From the IMG/VR virus record IMGVR_UViG_3300007734_000547, positions 1 to 28,725 of that record: a DNA stretch of 28,725 nucleotides; one strand, 5' to 3'. The notes beneath the pieces were generated by a model. It searched no databases. It was given only the letters and a program-made list of their open reading frames with translations, and had not been told where the DNA came from. Made by a program: the position numbers and the translations under genes. The stretch comes from a virus. Positions 20,754 to 28,306 of the stretch are shown here, in pieces (positions within the stretch are counted from its first letter, which is position 1; each line of letters opens with the position of its first letter).

Positions 20754-21886
20754 TGGATATAGTCCCGATATACTTCAAACATTTTAAAAGCTGTGCAAAG
20801 GCCGGAGAGCGTTTCGTTATCCTGCGAGGCTCTTCTCGATCCGCTAAGACTTACAGTGTGTGTCAATGGTTTTATTATTTGGCTAAATCGGGCGTAAAAT
20901 TTGAATTAACAATAGTCGGAAAGTCGATCCCGTTTCTCAGGGACGGAGTCTATAACTCATTTAAACAGATAGCACCGGACGAAGAGTTTATTAAAAATCC
21001 TTTTTTCGTTCAAATAAATAACGCGACGATATTATTTAGATCATTTAAAGACGAAGACGACGCGAAGAGTGCGGAGCGTGATTTTCTTTACGTTAACGAG
21101 TGTAACGACGTAGACTATAAGATAATACAACAGTTAGTTATTAGGACTCGCTTAATGTCTTTTTTTGACTTTAACCCAACCAAAAAATTTTGGATCGATC
21201 AATATATAGGGCCGGCAAATATTTTACATACTACCTTTAAGGATAATAAATTTTTGTCAGCGGCACAGTTAGAAAACTTTGAACGTATAAAGGAAAGGGC
21301 GTTAAGGATCAACTCCTCCGCTTACGATCGTTATTTATACTCTGTTTATTATCTCGGGGAGTATGGAGATATGAGCGGAAATGTTTTCTCTCAGATAACT
21401 GAAATTAACGACGAGGAGTATATTTTAAGCGTCGGAGATAGGAAGTTATTTTGTCTCGACTTTGGTTTTTCAGAGGATCCCTGTGCGCTTGTTGAGTTGA
21501 CATTTAAAGACGGAAAATATATCGCTAAGGAGTTACTCTATAAAAACGGCCTTAACGATTTTAAATTAGCTGAGATAATAGTTAGCCATGCAAAAGACGA
21601 CGAGTTAATAGTCTGTGATTGGGGAGCCGGAGGAGACGCTCGGATTAGTAACCTATTCGAGTTAACGGGCCTTTCTTTTGCCCGAGCTGTAAAAGGAGAC
21701 GGATCTATTAAAAACGGAGTCGAGTTAATTAATTCGAAAGAGTTTCTTTTACACGGAGAAAATATAAATAGAGAGTTTAAAGGCTATGAATTTAAAGACG
21801 GATCTTTTGTCGATAAGGATAATCACACTATAGACGCGACGCGTTACGGTTTAGATTACGCTATGCGGTCTCACTATTTTGATTAA
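20753..21886 (+). CDS. terL: Terminase large subunit
   Basis: A 377-residue protein with both terminase domains. ATPase: Walker A GSSRSAKT (26-33), Walker B DFLYVNE (110-116) with catalytic Glu116, and the coupling motif SFFDFNP (136-142). Nuclease, RNase H-like: FCLDFGFSEDP with Asp236, IVCDWGAGG with Asp289 and HTIDATRYGL with Asp361. It cuts concatemers and drives DNA into the prohead. At 377 residues it is somewhat short but has every key residue. The ATG overlaps the previous stop. The last codons overlap the next promoter. Confidence 0.96.
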   Translation: MDIVPIYFKHFKSCAKAGERFVILRGSSRSAKTYSVCQWFYYLAKSGVKFELTIVGKSIPFLRDGVYNSFKQIAPDEEFIKNPFFVQINNATILFRSFKDEDDAKSAERDFLYVNECNDVDYKIIQQLVIRTRLMSFFDFNPTKKFWIDQYIGPANILHTTFKDNKFLSAAQLENFERIKERALRINSSAYDRYLYSVYYLGEYGDMSGNVFSQITEINDEEYILSVGDRKLFCLDFGFSEDPCALVELTFKDGKYIAKELLYKNGLNDFKLAEIIVSHAKDDELIVCDWGAGGDARISNLFELTGLSFARAVKGDGSIKNGVELINSKEFLLHGENINREFKGYEFKDGSFVDKDNHTIDATRYGLDYAMRSHYFD

Positions 21887-21908
21887 TAGATTTAATTATT
21901 TATTTTTG
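21879..21908 (+). promoter_or_regulatory. Promoter before the lysis-like genes
   Basis: TTG at 21879-21881 (within TTTTG), exactly 19 bp, then TATTTTTG at 21901-21908: a full match to the Bacteroidetes form. The next ATG (21913) is 4 bp from the box, so the mRNA is probably leaderless. The -33 lies at the end of the terL reading frame. Confidence 0.7.
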
Positions 21909-21912
21909 ACAC

Positions 21913-22188
21913 ATGGCTAAAGAATTATTTACTATAGAAAACGGGGTTAAATTATCGATTTTATCTTTGTTTTGTTGGGGTATAATCTCCGGAATTAACG
22001 ACGTAAAGACAGAGATCGCTTTAATTAAACAGGCTAAACAGTTTGAAGTATCAGATCTACAAAGACAGGTTAACGATTTAAAATACTGTTGTAATAACAG
22101 AAGAGAAGAGAGACGCGTTAACTACATAGACAGAAGCGCGATCGTTCCGAATAGTGTCGAATTAATGGACGATAATAATAACAACTAA
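21913..22188 (+). CDS. Small membrane-anchored protein, holin-like candidate
   Basis: A 91-residue protein with one N-terminal membrane segment at about 13-27 (KLSILSLFCWGIISGI), then a polar coiled coil (IALIKQAKQFEVSDLQRQVN), two Cys and a basic stretch NNRREERR. This layout occurs in small Bacteroidetes phage membrane proteins coded just before DUF5675-type genes. It may be a holin or an accessory lysis protein. It is first in its transcription unit, with its own promoter. The lysis role is inferred from the neighbours. Confidence 0.6.
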   Translation: MAKELFTIENGVKLSILSLFCWGIISGINDVKTEIALIKQAKQFEVSDLQRQVNDLKYCCNNRREERRVNYIDRSAIVPNSVELMDDNNNN

Positions 22189-22198
22189 AAATATAATA

Positions 22199-22645
22199 AT
22201 GTTAAAAAAAGTACTATTAACGAGATTTTTCGGAAACGATAAACAGACTTTAGGAGTCTTAACGGTTTCGGACGCTTCCGGCTTTGTGTGCAAAACTTTA
22301 GAGCTACCGGATAAAAATAACGAGTCTAAAGTTTCCTGTATTCCGTCAGGCGTTTACATTTGCAAGTATACTAAATCTCCTTTATTTTCAAAAAATGCGG
22401 GACACGACGTTTATACTTACGAGATCCAAGATGTTCCCAACAGAGGCGGGATCCGTATTCATTCCGCAAACTACGCGAGACAGTTATTAGGCTGTGTAGC
22501 GTTAGGAGACTCTCACAAAGATATTGATTTAGACGGACAACTCGACGTTATTCACTCAGGAGATACGGTTAAAAAATTCGAGGAGGCTTTAAATAAAGAA
22601 ACTTTTGAGCTAACTATTTACAATAACTTTACTAAAATTAAATAA
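22199..22645 (+). CDS. DUF5675-family protein, possible lysis enzyme
   Basis: A 148-residue protein that fits DUF5675: SCIPSGVYICKYTKSP (about 46-61), YEIQDVPNRGGIRIHSANYA (74-93) with His88, and QLLGCVALG (95-103) with Cys99. The Gly-Ile-x-Ile-His...Gly-Cys arrangement recalls Cys/His active sites in wall enzymes, and in many Bacteroidetes phages this gene occupies the endolysin position. No enzyme activity is established for the family as far as I know. It lies between two membrane proteins, consistent with a lysis cassette; no other endolysin was found in the genome. Confidence 0.75.
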   Translation: MLKKVLLTRFFGNDKQTLGVLTVSDASGFVCKTLELPDKNNESKVSCIPSGVYICKYTKSPLFSKNAGHDVYTYEIQDVPNRGGIRIHSANYARQLLGCVALGDSHKDIDLDGQLDVIHSGDTVKKFEEALNKETFELTIYNNFTKIK

Positions 22646-22646
22646 C

Positions 22647-23180
22647 ATGTCGTCAGGATCTAAAGCCTTATTAATGTACGCTTTAATAGCTACGTTAGTT
22701 ATTATTTATTTACAAACTTGCGGCCCTAAAAGCTTAAACGTTTACGCTCCCGATAGGACTCAAATAATTAAAGACTCTATTTTTAATTTACGCGCTGACA
22801 GTATAAAGGCCGGATTAAATAAGGACACAGCGTTAGAGAAAGTCCGCGTCGAGACTGTTATTAAATATAAATATTTGAGACAGGAGGTTATTAAAAACGT
22901 GCACGATACAGTTAACGTCCTCAGGTTTGTAGACGTGGCCGATAGTACTATAAACGTCGACACTTTAGAGATCCAAAATTTAAGGACGGTAAAAGATCAA
23001 TTAACTGTACAGTTACAGTCTAAAACAGAGGACGAGAAAAAACAGAGATCTAAAGCGGACAGCCTCGAGAAGTTAGGTAAAAAATACGGCTTAGGATTTA
23101 AACACGGATTTTTAACGGGGGCCCTAGTTGCTCAGGTTATAAACTCAGGAGCTCAGGCGGCTAAAATGTTTATAAAATAG
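22647..23180 (+). CDS. Spanin-like membrane protein
   Basis: A 177-residue protein with an N-terminal membrane segment at about 8-22 (LLMYALIATLVIIYL), a long charged helical region (about 40-148, Lys/Glu/Asp-rich with coiled-coil character) and a Gly/Ala-rich C-terminal segment (GFKHGFLTGALVAQVI). Orientation with the N-terminus inside and the coil in the periplasm resembles an inner-membrane spanin. It starts 1 bp after the DUF5675 gene. The lysis role is by layout and context; a tail or membrane-channel protein cannot be excluded. Confidence 0.55.
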   Translation: MSSGSKALLMYALIATLVIIYLQTCGPKSLNVYAPDRTQIIKDSIFNLRADSIKAGLNKDTALEKVRVETVIKYKYLRQEVIKNVHDTVNVLRFVDVADSTINVDTLEIQNLRTVKDQLTVQLQSKTEDEKKQRSKADSLEKLGKKYGLGFKHGFLTGALVAQVINSGAQAAKMFIK

Positions 23181-23184
23181 CCTC

Positions 23185-23215
23185 AAATAAAATTAAGTTA
23201 ATTAATTTATTTTTG
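23185..23215 (+). promoter_or_regulatory. Phage-type promoter before the probable tail tube gene
   Basis: AAATAAAATTAAGTTAA (23185-23201), 6 bp, then TATTTTTG (23208-23215). The position of a -33 TTG is occupied by AAT, so this is not the plain host form. The same 17-mer at the same spacing precedes the capsid gene. The ATG is 25 bp downstream. Confidence 0.65.
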
Positions 23216-23240
23216 CTTTAAACAATTAAAAAATATTAAA

Positions 23241-23861
23241 ATGTCATTTACAAATTTATGTGCTAAACTTTTATCCGCTGACATTAAGCCGTCATGTGAT
23301 AATCCAATAGTTAACGGTATCGAGCCGACGGGAGTTATTATTAACCGTGCGGACATTGATTTTCCAAACGTCGTATATAACGGGACGAGAAAGACAGTTA
23401 TCGAAAGCCTACCTTTAAAAGCAGGTAAAAAAGGCTATGCGATCTCTATTCCGTCAAATACTCCTTTTGCGGGGACAGATACTAATATGGTTGAGGGTGC
23501 AAACTCTAACCGATTTACGTCAAATGTGGGCTTTGTTATTTTAAATAACGACCCGGACGTTACGGAGAAAATTATCGCGGGTTTAGCTAACGGGACTTAT
23601 GTCGTAGTAGTTCAAAACAAATATAACAACAAAGATAAAGCGGTTACTCCGTCTGACTCTGTGCACGAAGTTTACGGTATGGAGAAAGGATTAAGAGCTA
23701 CAGCTTTGGCTAATGACAAATACTCGGCCGATACGGACGGAGGTTGGTCAGTTGTATTAACTGAGAAAGAGCACCCGACGCCTGCGTTTTGGCTATATGA
23801 TACTGACTACGCAACAACAGCGACAGCTTTCGAAGCGCTGACAGATACAGCGACGTCTTAA
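23241..23861 (+). CDS. Probable major tail tube protein
   Basis: A 206-residue beta-rich protein: NGIEPTGVIINRADIDF near residue 25, VIESLPLKAGKKGYAISIPS, FVILNNDPDVTEKIIAGLAN near 98-117, HEVYGMEKGLRA near 142, and GGWSVVLTEKEHPTPAFWLY near 167-186. This sequence style is that of abundant tail tube proteins in Bacteroidetes siphophages. It has its own promoter of the type otherwise seen only before the capsid gene, which supports a highly expressed virion protein. Its place before portal and capsid, far from the tape measure, is unusual. A capsid decoration protein is the alternative. Its stop overlaps the next start (TAATG). Confidence 0.68.
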   Translation: MSFTNLCAKLLSADIKPSCDNPIVNGIEPTGVIINRADIDFPNVVYNGTRKTVIESLPLKAGKKGYAISIPSNTPFAGTDTNMVEGANSNRFTSNVGFVILNNDPDVTEKIIAGLANGTYVVVVQNKYNNKDKAVTPSDSVHEVYGMEKGLRATALANDKYSADTDGGWSVVLTEKEHPTPAFWLYDTDYATTATAFEALTDTATS

Positions 23862-24214
23862 TGAATTACGACGAAATATATAACGATTTGAAAGCCTTGC
23901 GAGTCAAGGCTTTCGCGTTATCTAAAAAAGATAAAGAGTTTATTCGCGAAACCTCTAAAAGTTTTAATATTGATTTTAACGAAAGGGGCTCCTCCTGTGT
24001 TGACTGTTATCGCGATCAGATAATTATTTTATCTATAGCCGCAAAAAAACATTTAACTATTATAGAAAATGAGACGACCGGTTATAAAATGGTAAACGAT
24101 AAGTCGATTAAATGGAGAGAGCATGTTATTAATAATGAAACGATCACGGACGAAATAGCCGAAAAATTTATAAGTAATGTAAAAAATTGGTTTATCTTTA
24201 TAGAAAAAAAATAA
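23861..24214 (+). CDS. Small protein after the tail tube gene
   Basis: A 117-residue protein with a helical N-terminus (YNDLKALRVKAFALSKKDKE), two Cys in SCVDCYRDQ (about residues 45-53) and a Lys-rich C-terminus ending WFIFIEKK. It is start-coupled to the tail tube gene. The RGSSCVDCYRDQIIILSIAA segment may be a short conserved core. No family is recognised; a head-tail or assembly factor is possible given the neighbours. Confidence 0.6.
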   Translation: MNYDEIYNDLKALRVKAFALSKKDKEFIRETSKSFNIDFNERGSSCVDCYRDQIIILSIAAKKHLTIIENETTGYKMVNDKSIKWREHVINNETITDEIAEKFISNVKNWFIFIEKK

Positions 24215-24215
24215 C

Positions 24216-24317
24216 ATGTTTTTAATAGGATATATCGTCGGAGTTGGATCGTCTATTGTAGCCGCGTCTATTATTATTGTTTTAATTAAAATTTATTACA
24301 GAGTAAAAGGAAACTAA
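24216..24317 (+). CDS. Tiny single-pass membrane protein
   Basis: A 33-residue open frame: a short start MFLIGYIVGVGSSIVAASII continues hydrophobic to about residue 25 and ends with the basic tail YYRVKGN. It is tightly packed between two genes (1 bp on each side), with an ATG and a standard stop. A single membrane helix with an external basic tail could be an antiholin or a membrane effector. No function is assigned. Confidence 0.55.
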   Translation: MFLIGYIVGVGSSIVAASIIIVLIKIYYRVKGN

Positions 24318-24318
24318 A

Positions 24319-24861
24319 ATGCAATTAATCACGGCCCAAAATATTAAAGACAGACACGATGTCTCTTTTCATAAAAGCGACGACGTTATTAACTCGTCAA
24401 TCTCAGCTATCGAGAACGCTTATTTAAAGCCGATGCTGACTAAAGAGTGTTACGCTTATTTGTTAGGATCTGTGAACGCTAGTCCTGAGCGTCCGTTTAG
24501 CGTTTTTGTAATGAGCGGCGGCTTATATGACATGTCTCCGTTTAAAGTACATATTAACGGACTTATTGACGCTGTTTGTATGTTGGTTTATGCTGACTTA
24601 TTAATTAAACAAACTATCGTAACGCGTTACGGGGCCGTAAATAAAACAGACTCTCGATCCCAAAATAAAGAGTACAACGAATTAAATACACAGATAAGCC
24701 GTTACGCTAACACGGGAAAAAAATATATTGAGGACGTGAGAGCTTACATCGATAGTTTAGACTCAGCCGATCCGGATTTTTCAGACGAGAAAAACATAAT
24801 CGAGTTAATTCAAAAAAATGAATGTTTTACAGTTGACGGAATATTAAACGAATGGATTTAA
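24319..24861 (+). CDS. Head-tail connector-like protein (DUF6712-type)
   Basis: A 180-residue helical protein: MQLITAQNIKDRHDVSFHKS, then SAIENAYLKPMLTKECYAYL (about 28-48), a helical segment GLIDAVCMLVYADLLIKQTI (about 79-100), and SRYANTGKKYIEDVRAYIDS (about 126-147). This all-helical pattern with an early LKPMLTKE-type loop is that of DUF6712-like connector proteins next to portal genes in Bacteroidetes phages. It would sit under the portal ring. It precedes the portal gene by 4 bp. Confidence 0.65.
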   Translation: MQLITAQNIKDRHDVSFHKSDDVINSSISAIENAYLKPMLTKECYAYLLGSVNASPERPFSVFVMSGGLYDMSPFKVHINGLIDAVCMLVYADLLIKQTIVTRYGAVNKTDSRSQNKEYNELNTQISRYANTGKKYIEDVRAYIDSLDSADPDFSDEKNIIELIQKNECFTVDGILNEWI

Positions 24862-24865
24862 AATT

Positions 24866-25843
24866 ATGAAAATAGGAAAATTTAATATTAGTATAATTAA
24901 AAACGATCATAACGGATCGACTGTAAACGGAAACTCTAAAGCGTTGATCGTCGGAAATACATTCGGGACTTTAAATCTATTGACTAATTATAAATTTGCC
25001 GACGTTATATTATTTCAGATAATTAAAAAGATTACGTCCGCTATGTCGGGCGTGGTTTGGTCTTTCTCGGGTACGGATAACGTTATACTGTCGTTAAGAT
25101 TAAAAATGTTATTTGAGAAAAAATTTAGCTTAATCTTTAAAAAAATGTTTTTCGACGGAGTCGCTGTCTTCGCTGTAGACTTTGAGACTAACGATATTAT
25201 TTTATTAGAGACTAGCGATTATAAAATTATAGACGGTAAAATTGAAGTAGATAAAAAACTTTATAGCTATAAAATTTTTACTTTATATTCAGATACTTAC
25301 ATGATATTTGGTAGGACGGATTATTATACATGCAAAGATTTATTTTTACATATCGATAATTTATTAAACGCCATTAACGCGACGACTGAAAATTTAGGCG
25401 CTATGGGGGTTTTATCTCCTGAGTCTACGACCGGAGTTATGGGCAAATTAGGCCAAACTGAAAAAGAAGCTATACAAAAAGATTGGCGCGATAATTACGG
25501 GTTAAAGGTCGGAAAGTGGTCTATCATGATATCAAACACTCCGACAAAGTTTCAACAGATAAACTTACCTATAAAGGATTTGGAGTTAAGCGCGAAACTA
25601 AAGGACGCGATCCAAATTTTAGCCGGTTATTTAGAAGTACCTTATGAGTTAATAGCAACCTCAGGAAATAGTACCTTTGCAAATAGATTTGACGCGAGAG
25701 ACGGAGAGCTTCTCGGGATCACTTGCACAGCTTACGCAAATAAATTATTTGATTTAGCTAAAGAGATTTATTTCGCTAAAAACATGAGCGTTAATTATGT
25801 AATAGAAACAAAAAAACAAGTGCAACCCGCACCAATACAATAA
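24866..25843 (+). CDS. Portal protein
   Basis: A 325-residue protein located between connector and protease genes. The second half carries portal features: a helical crown-side segment PIKDLELSAKLKDAIQILAG (about 235-254), followed by YLEVPYELIATSGNSTFANR (about 255-274), the usual tunnel-loop/wing motif of HK97-type portals. An N-terminal stretch with KITSAMSGVVWSFSG also fits. At 325 residues it is short; many HK97-like portals have 380-450. A dodecamer would form the DNA channel at one capsid vertex. The C-terminus is Gln/Pro-rich. Confidence 0.82.
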   Translation: MKIGKFNISIIKNDHNGSTVNGNSKALIVGNTFGTLNLLTNYKFADVILFQIIKKITSAMSGVVWSFSGTDNVILSLRLKMLFEKKFSLIFKKMFFDGVAVFAVDFETNDIILLETSDYKIIDGKIEVDKKLYSYKIFTLYSDTYMIFGRTDYYTCKDLFLHIDNLLNAINATTENLGAMGVLSPESTTGVMGKLGQTEKEAIQKDWRDNYGLKVGKWSIMISNTPTKFQQINLPIKDLELSAKLKDAIQILAGYLEVPYELIATSGNSTFANRFDARDGELLGITCTAYANKLFDLAKEIYFAKNMSVNYVIETKKQVQPAPIQ

Positions 25844-25859
25844 ACAAAATAAAAACATT

Positions 25860-26417
25860 ATGAGGGAATTATTCAAAATAAATAACGCAACGACTTACAC
25901 TTTCTCAAAAGTAGGAGAGACAGCTAACGCTGTGCAATATATTGTAAAAGGAGACGTAGCTCATTACGGAGTGCGCAATAATAACTACGAGATAGATTTA
26001 GCCGGCTGTTTTTCAGATCATTTAAAAATGATTAAAGATAACGCTCAGACGATCCCGTTAGTGATTAATCACTGCGAGGACGAGAGTCACGTTATCGGTA
26101 AGTTTACAGAGTTTGAAGACGGGAATACTTATTTATGGGGCACAGCCGAAATAATAAAGACTCCTAATATTATTAACGAAGTGATCCCAAAAATAGAAGC
26201 CGGAATTTATCCGTGTTTTTCTACTTATGGGTGGGCTACTGACGGGAATTGGGATCCTACAAAAGAAGCTTTTATAGTTAACAAAGCTGTGTTAGGACAT
26301 ATTTCCTTAGTTTCTCAGGGCGCGGATCTTAAAGCTAAGGCCACACTCGAGGAGTTGAAAAACAAATTCGAAGTAAAAGAGCCTAAAAAATCTTTTTTTA
26401 CTTTCGGGTTTAAATAA
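25860..26417 (+). CDS. Prohead protease (HK97 type)
   Basis: A 185-residue serine protease of the HK97 prohead family: PLVINHCEDESHVIGKF with catalytic His71, YPCFSTYGWA with nucleophile Ser121, and VLGHISLVSQGADLKAK with His147 as the third residue. It cleaves the capsid delta domain and itself during maturation. The gene lies between portal and capsid. The stop codon lies within the 17-bp element of the capsid promoter, so the transcription signal overlaps this reading frame. Confidence 0.88.
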   Translation: MRELFKINNATTYTFSKVGETANAVQYIVKGDVAHYGVRNNNYEIDLAGCFSDHLKMIKDNAQTIPLVINHCEDESHVIGKFTEFEDGNTYLWGTAEIIKTPNIINEVIPKIEAGIYPCFSTYGWATDGNWDPTKEAFIVNKAVLGHISLVSQGADLKAKATLEELKNKFEVKEPKKSFFTFGFK

Positions 26418-26442
26418 AATTAAGTTAAACTATTTATTTTTA
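26412..26442 (+). promoter_or_regulatory. Phage-type promoter before the capsid gene
   Basis: AAATAAAATTAAGTTAA (26412-26428), 6 bp, then TATTTTTA (26435-26442), identical in element and spacing to 23185-23215. The -33 TTG of the host form is absent. The capsid ATG is 36 bp downstream. The element includes the protease stop codon. Confidence 0.65.
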
Positions 26443-26478
26443 TCACTTATAAAACAAACAATAAAAAATCATTTAACC

Positions 26479-27714
26479 ATGAAAAAAAATATTAAATTAG
26501 TAGGCTTGTTAACAGCTTTAAAAAACTCTTTAGCTCCTGAAACTAAAGACTCAGTTATGACAGCTTTCGACGAGGCTATTAAAGAAGCGGAGGCGGCTTC
26601 TAACGAATTAACTACCGACGAGTTAGTAGCTTTAATCGAGACTAAAATCGCGGCAAGTTCAGCAAATACAGCAACTAAAGCCGACGTAGCAACTTTAGCA
26701 AATATGTTGCAAGAGAGAAAAATCGTTAACGCGGCCCAGGATTATTTAAAATCAAAAAAATCTTTAACGGATTTTTATAACGTTATTAAAAACTCTACGC
26801 GCGACACTTTCCGCAAAAATTGGAACGCTGTTGTAAGTACAGAGATTAAAAACGACGTAGATCCTAACGGAGCTTTATTACCTGTTGAGATTGTACAATC
26901 TATTGTAGATCGTATCCAAAAAGCCGGATCTTTATTCGGTATGTTAAACCACACAGGATTAAAAGCGATCCGCGTTCCTGTTAACGCTATGGCCGAAGAC
27001 AGCGATACAAGTCGCGCAGGTCGTCACACTAAAGGCCAAACTAAAGCGGCTCAGGTTTGGGATTTAAGCCCTAAAACTATTTTAGCTCAGGCTATTTTTA
27101 AATTATTGCCTGTAGATTACGAGACAATGCGTCAAGTAGATAACGAGTCTATGTTAGTTACTTATATCACTAACGAGTTAACTAACGCTTGGATTAATGA
27201 AGTTGAGCGCGCGATCTTAGTAGGAGACGGACGTTCGTCTTCTGACGCTCGTCATATTTCGAGCTTTGAAAAATTAGCGGTTAGCGCAACTACTAACTAT
27301 ATTACAGTTATTCAAAATGCAGCTTCTCCTGCGGTTATTACTATGGAATTAGTAAAAGCGGCTGTCGACTCGATCATGACGGAGGGACGTTTAGTTTTAA
27401 TTTTAACTAAGCAAAACAAAACTATCTTAGCAAAACAAGTATTTGCAACAGGTGGAACGACTCAGTATTTAAGCGATCAACAGCTAGCGGATCAGTTAGG
27501 AGTGACTAAAATCATTACTAATAAATTTGTGACGTCAGCTAACGGAGCTTTAGCTATCGTTATGGACGTGGACGCTTACGACGTAGTTGGAGACACTAAA
27601 CCGGAGCAAATTAACCAATACGACATATACAAAAATCAAAACGTATTCGAATTGGTAGGTATGGCCGGAGGTGCTTTCGGTAAATTTGAAGCGGGAGCGG
27701 TTGTACGTCCTTAA
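26479..27714 (+). CDS. Major capsid protein (HK97 fold)
   Basis: A 411-residue protein. Residues 1-105 form a charged helical delta domain (LTTDELVALIETKIAASSAN; ADVATLANMLQERKIVNAAQ), likely removed by the protease upstream. The core begins with NGALLPVEIVQSIVDRIQKA (about 135), has the E-loop/P-domain region with LSPKTILAQAIFKLLPVDYE (about 195-214), NAWINEVERAILVGDGR (about 236-252) and ends EAGAVVRP. These are standard HK97 capsid blocks. It has its own promoter and a strong terminator downstream, consistent with high expression. AT-rich frequent codons dominate, and it uses more TTA/GCT than the accessory genes. Confidence 0.93.
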   Translation: MKKNIKLVGLLTALKNSLAPETKDSVMTAFDEAIKEAEAASNELTTDELVALIETKIAASSANTATKADVATLANMLQERKIVNAAQDYLKSKKSLTDFYNVIKNSTRDTFRKNWNAVVSTEIKNDVDPNGALLPVEIVQSIVDRIQKAGSLFGMLNHTGLKAIRVPVNAMAEDSDTSRAGRHTKGQTKAAQVWDLSPKTILAQAIFKLLPVDYETMRQVDNESMLVTYITNELTNAWINEVERAILVGDGRSSSDARHISSFEKLAVSATTNYITVIQNAASPAVITMELVKAAVDSIMTEGRLVLILTKQNKTILAKQVFATGGTTQYLSDQQLADQLGVTKIITNKFVTSANGALAIVMDVDAYDVVGDTKPEQINQYDIYKNQNVFELVGMAGGAFGKFEAGAVVRP

Positions 27715-27738
27715 TTAAACTTTTATATTAATTACTTT

Positions 27739-27770
27739 AAAAGGGTGGGTTATTTAGCCCGCCCTTTTTT
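27739..27770 (+). terminator. Intrinsic terminator after the capsid gene
   Basis: GGGTGGG (27743-27749) pairs with CCCGCCC (27758-27764) with one G-U pair and an 8-nt loop, preceded by AAAA and followed by T6. It ends or attenuates the capsid transcript; genes from 27781 onward need read-through or another promoter, which I could not see. Confidence 0.88.
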
Positions 27771-27780
27771 ACTTTAGATC

Positions 27781-28305
27781 ATGATAATAACTAAAAAAAC
27801 TAAATTATCCGAGTGCGCGCCATTTATAACGGAGGCCGATTTAAATACAATTTCCGAGAAAGTGCCGGAGGATTATTTAAATAAATATGACTCGATTTTA
27901 AGCGGGACGATCGGAAACTTTATCCGGTTACTTACAGGAGATCAGGAGTTTTTTAAAGAGTATTTTTTTAAGGAAGACAAAAATATAACCGTATTCGAAT
28001 ACGCGGCCCGATTAAAACACTTAAAACAGGAGATCGACAAAGTTATAAAGTATTTAAACTCCCTTAGTGTTAAACAGTCTCCGGAGGAGATCTCAGCGGC
28101 TAAAGGAGTATCGTTTCCTAAATTCGAAGAGAACATGTTAATATATTGTCAACAAAAATTTTATTTAAAATCATTTAGAGAAACTGAGGACGTATTATTA
28201 AGCGACTTTATACTACATAAGAAGTCAGATCTCGCAAATATGAATTACGAGCGCAACCTGAGAGCGATAAACGAAAGAAAAAACAAGTCTAAATCAAAAA
28301 AATAA
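27781..28305 (+). CDS. Post-capsid protein of unknown function
   Basis: A 174-residue, mostly helical protein. It starts MIITKKTKLSECAPFITEAD, and the C-terminal third has LIYCQQKFYLKSFRETEDVL, then a Lys/Arg/Asn-rich end. No domain is recognised. The position between capsid and the tail-completion-like gene suits a tail assembly chaperone or a head completion protein. It lies directly after the terminator (10 bp), so its expression is probably much lower than that of the capsid. A minus-strand frame inside it is a shadow. Confidence 0.65.
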   Translation: MIITKKTKLSECAPFITEADLNTISEKVPEDYLNKYDSILSGTIGNFIRLLTGDQEFFKEYFFKEDKNITVFEYAARLKHLKQEIDKVIKYLNSLSVKQSPEEISAAKGVSFPKFEENMLIYCQQKFYLKSFRETEDVLLSDFILHKKSDLANMNYERNLRAINERKNKSKSKK

Positions 28306-28306
28306 A

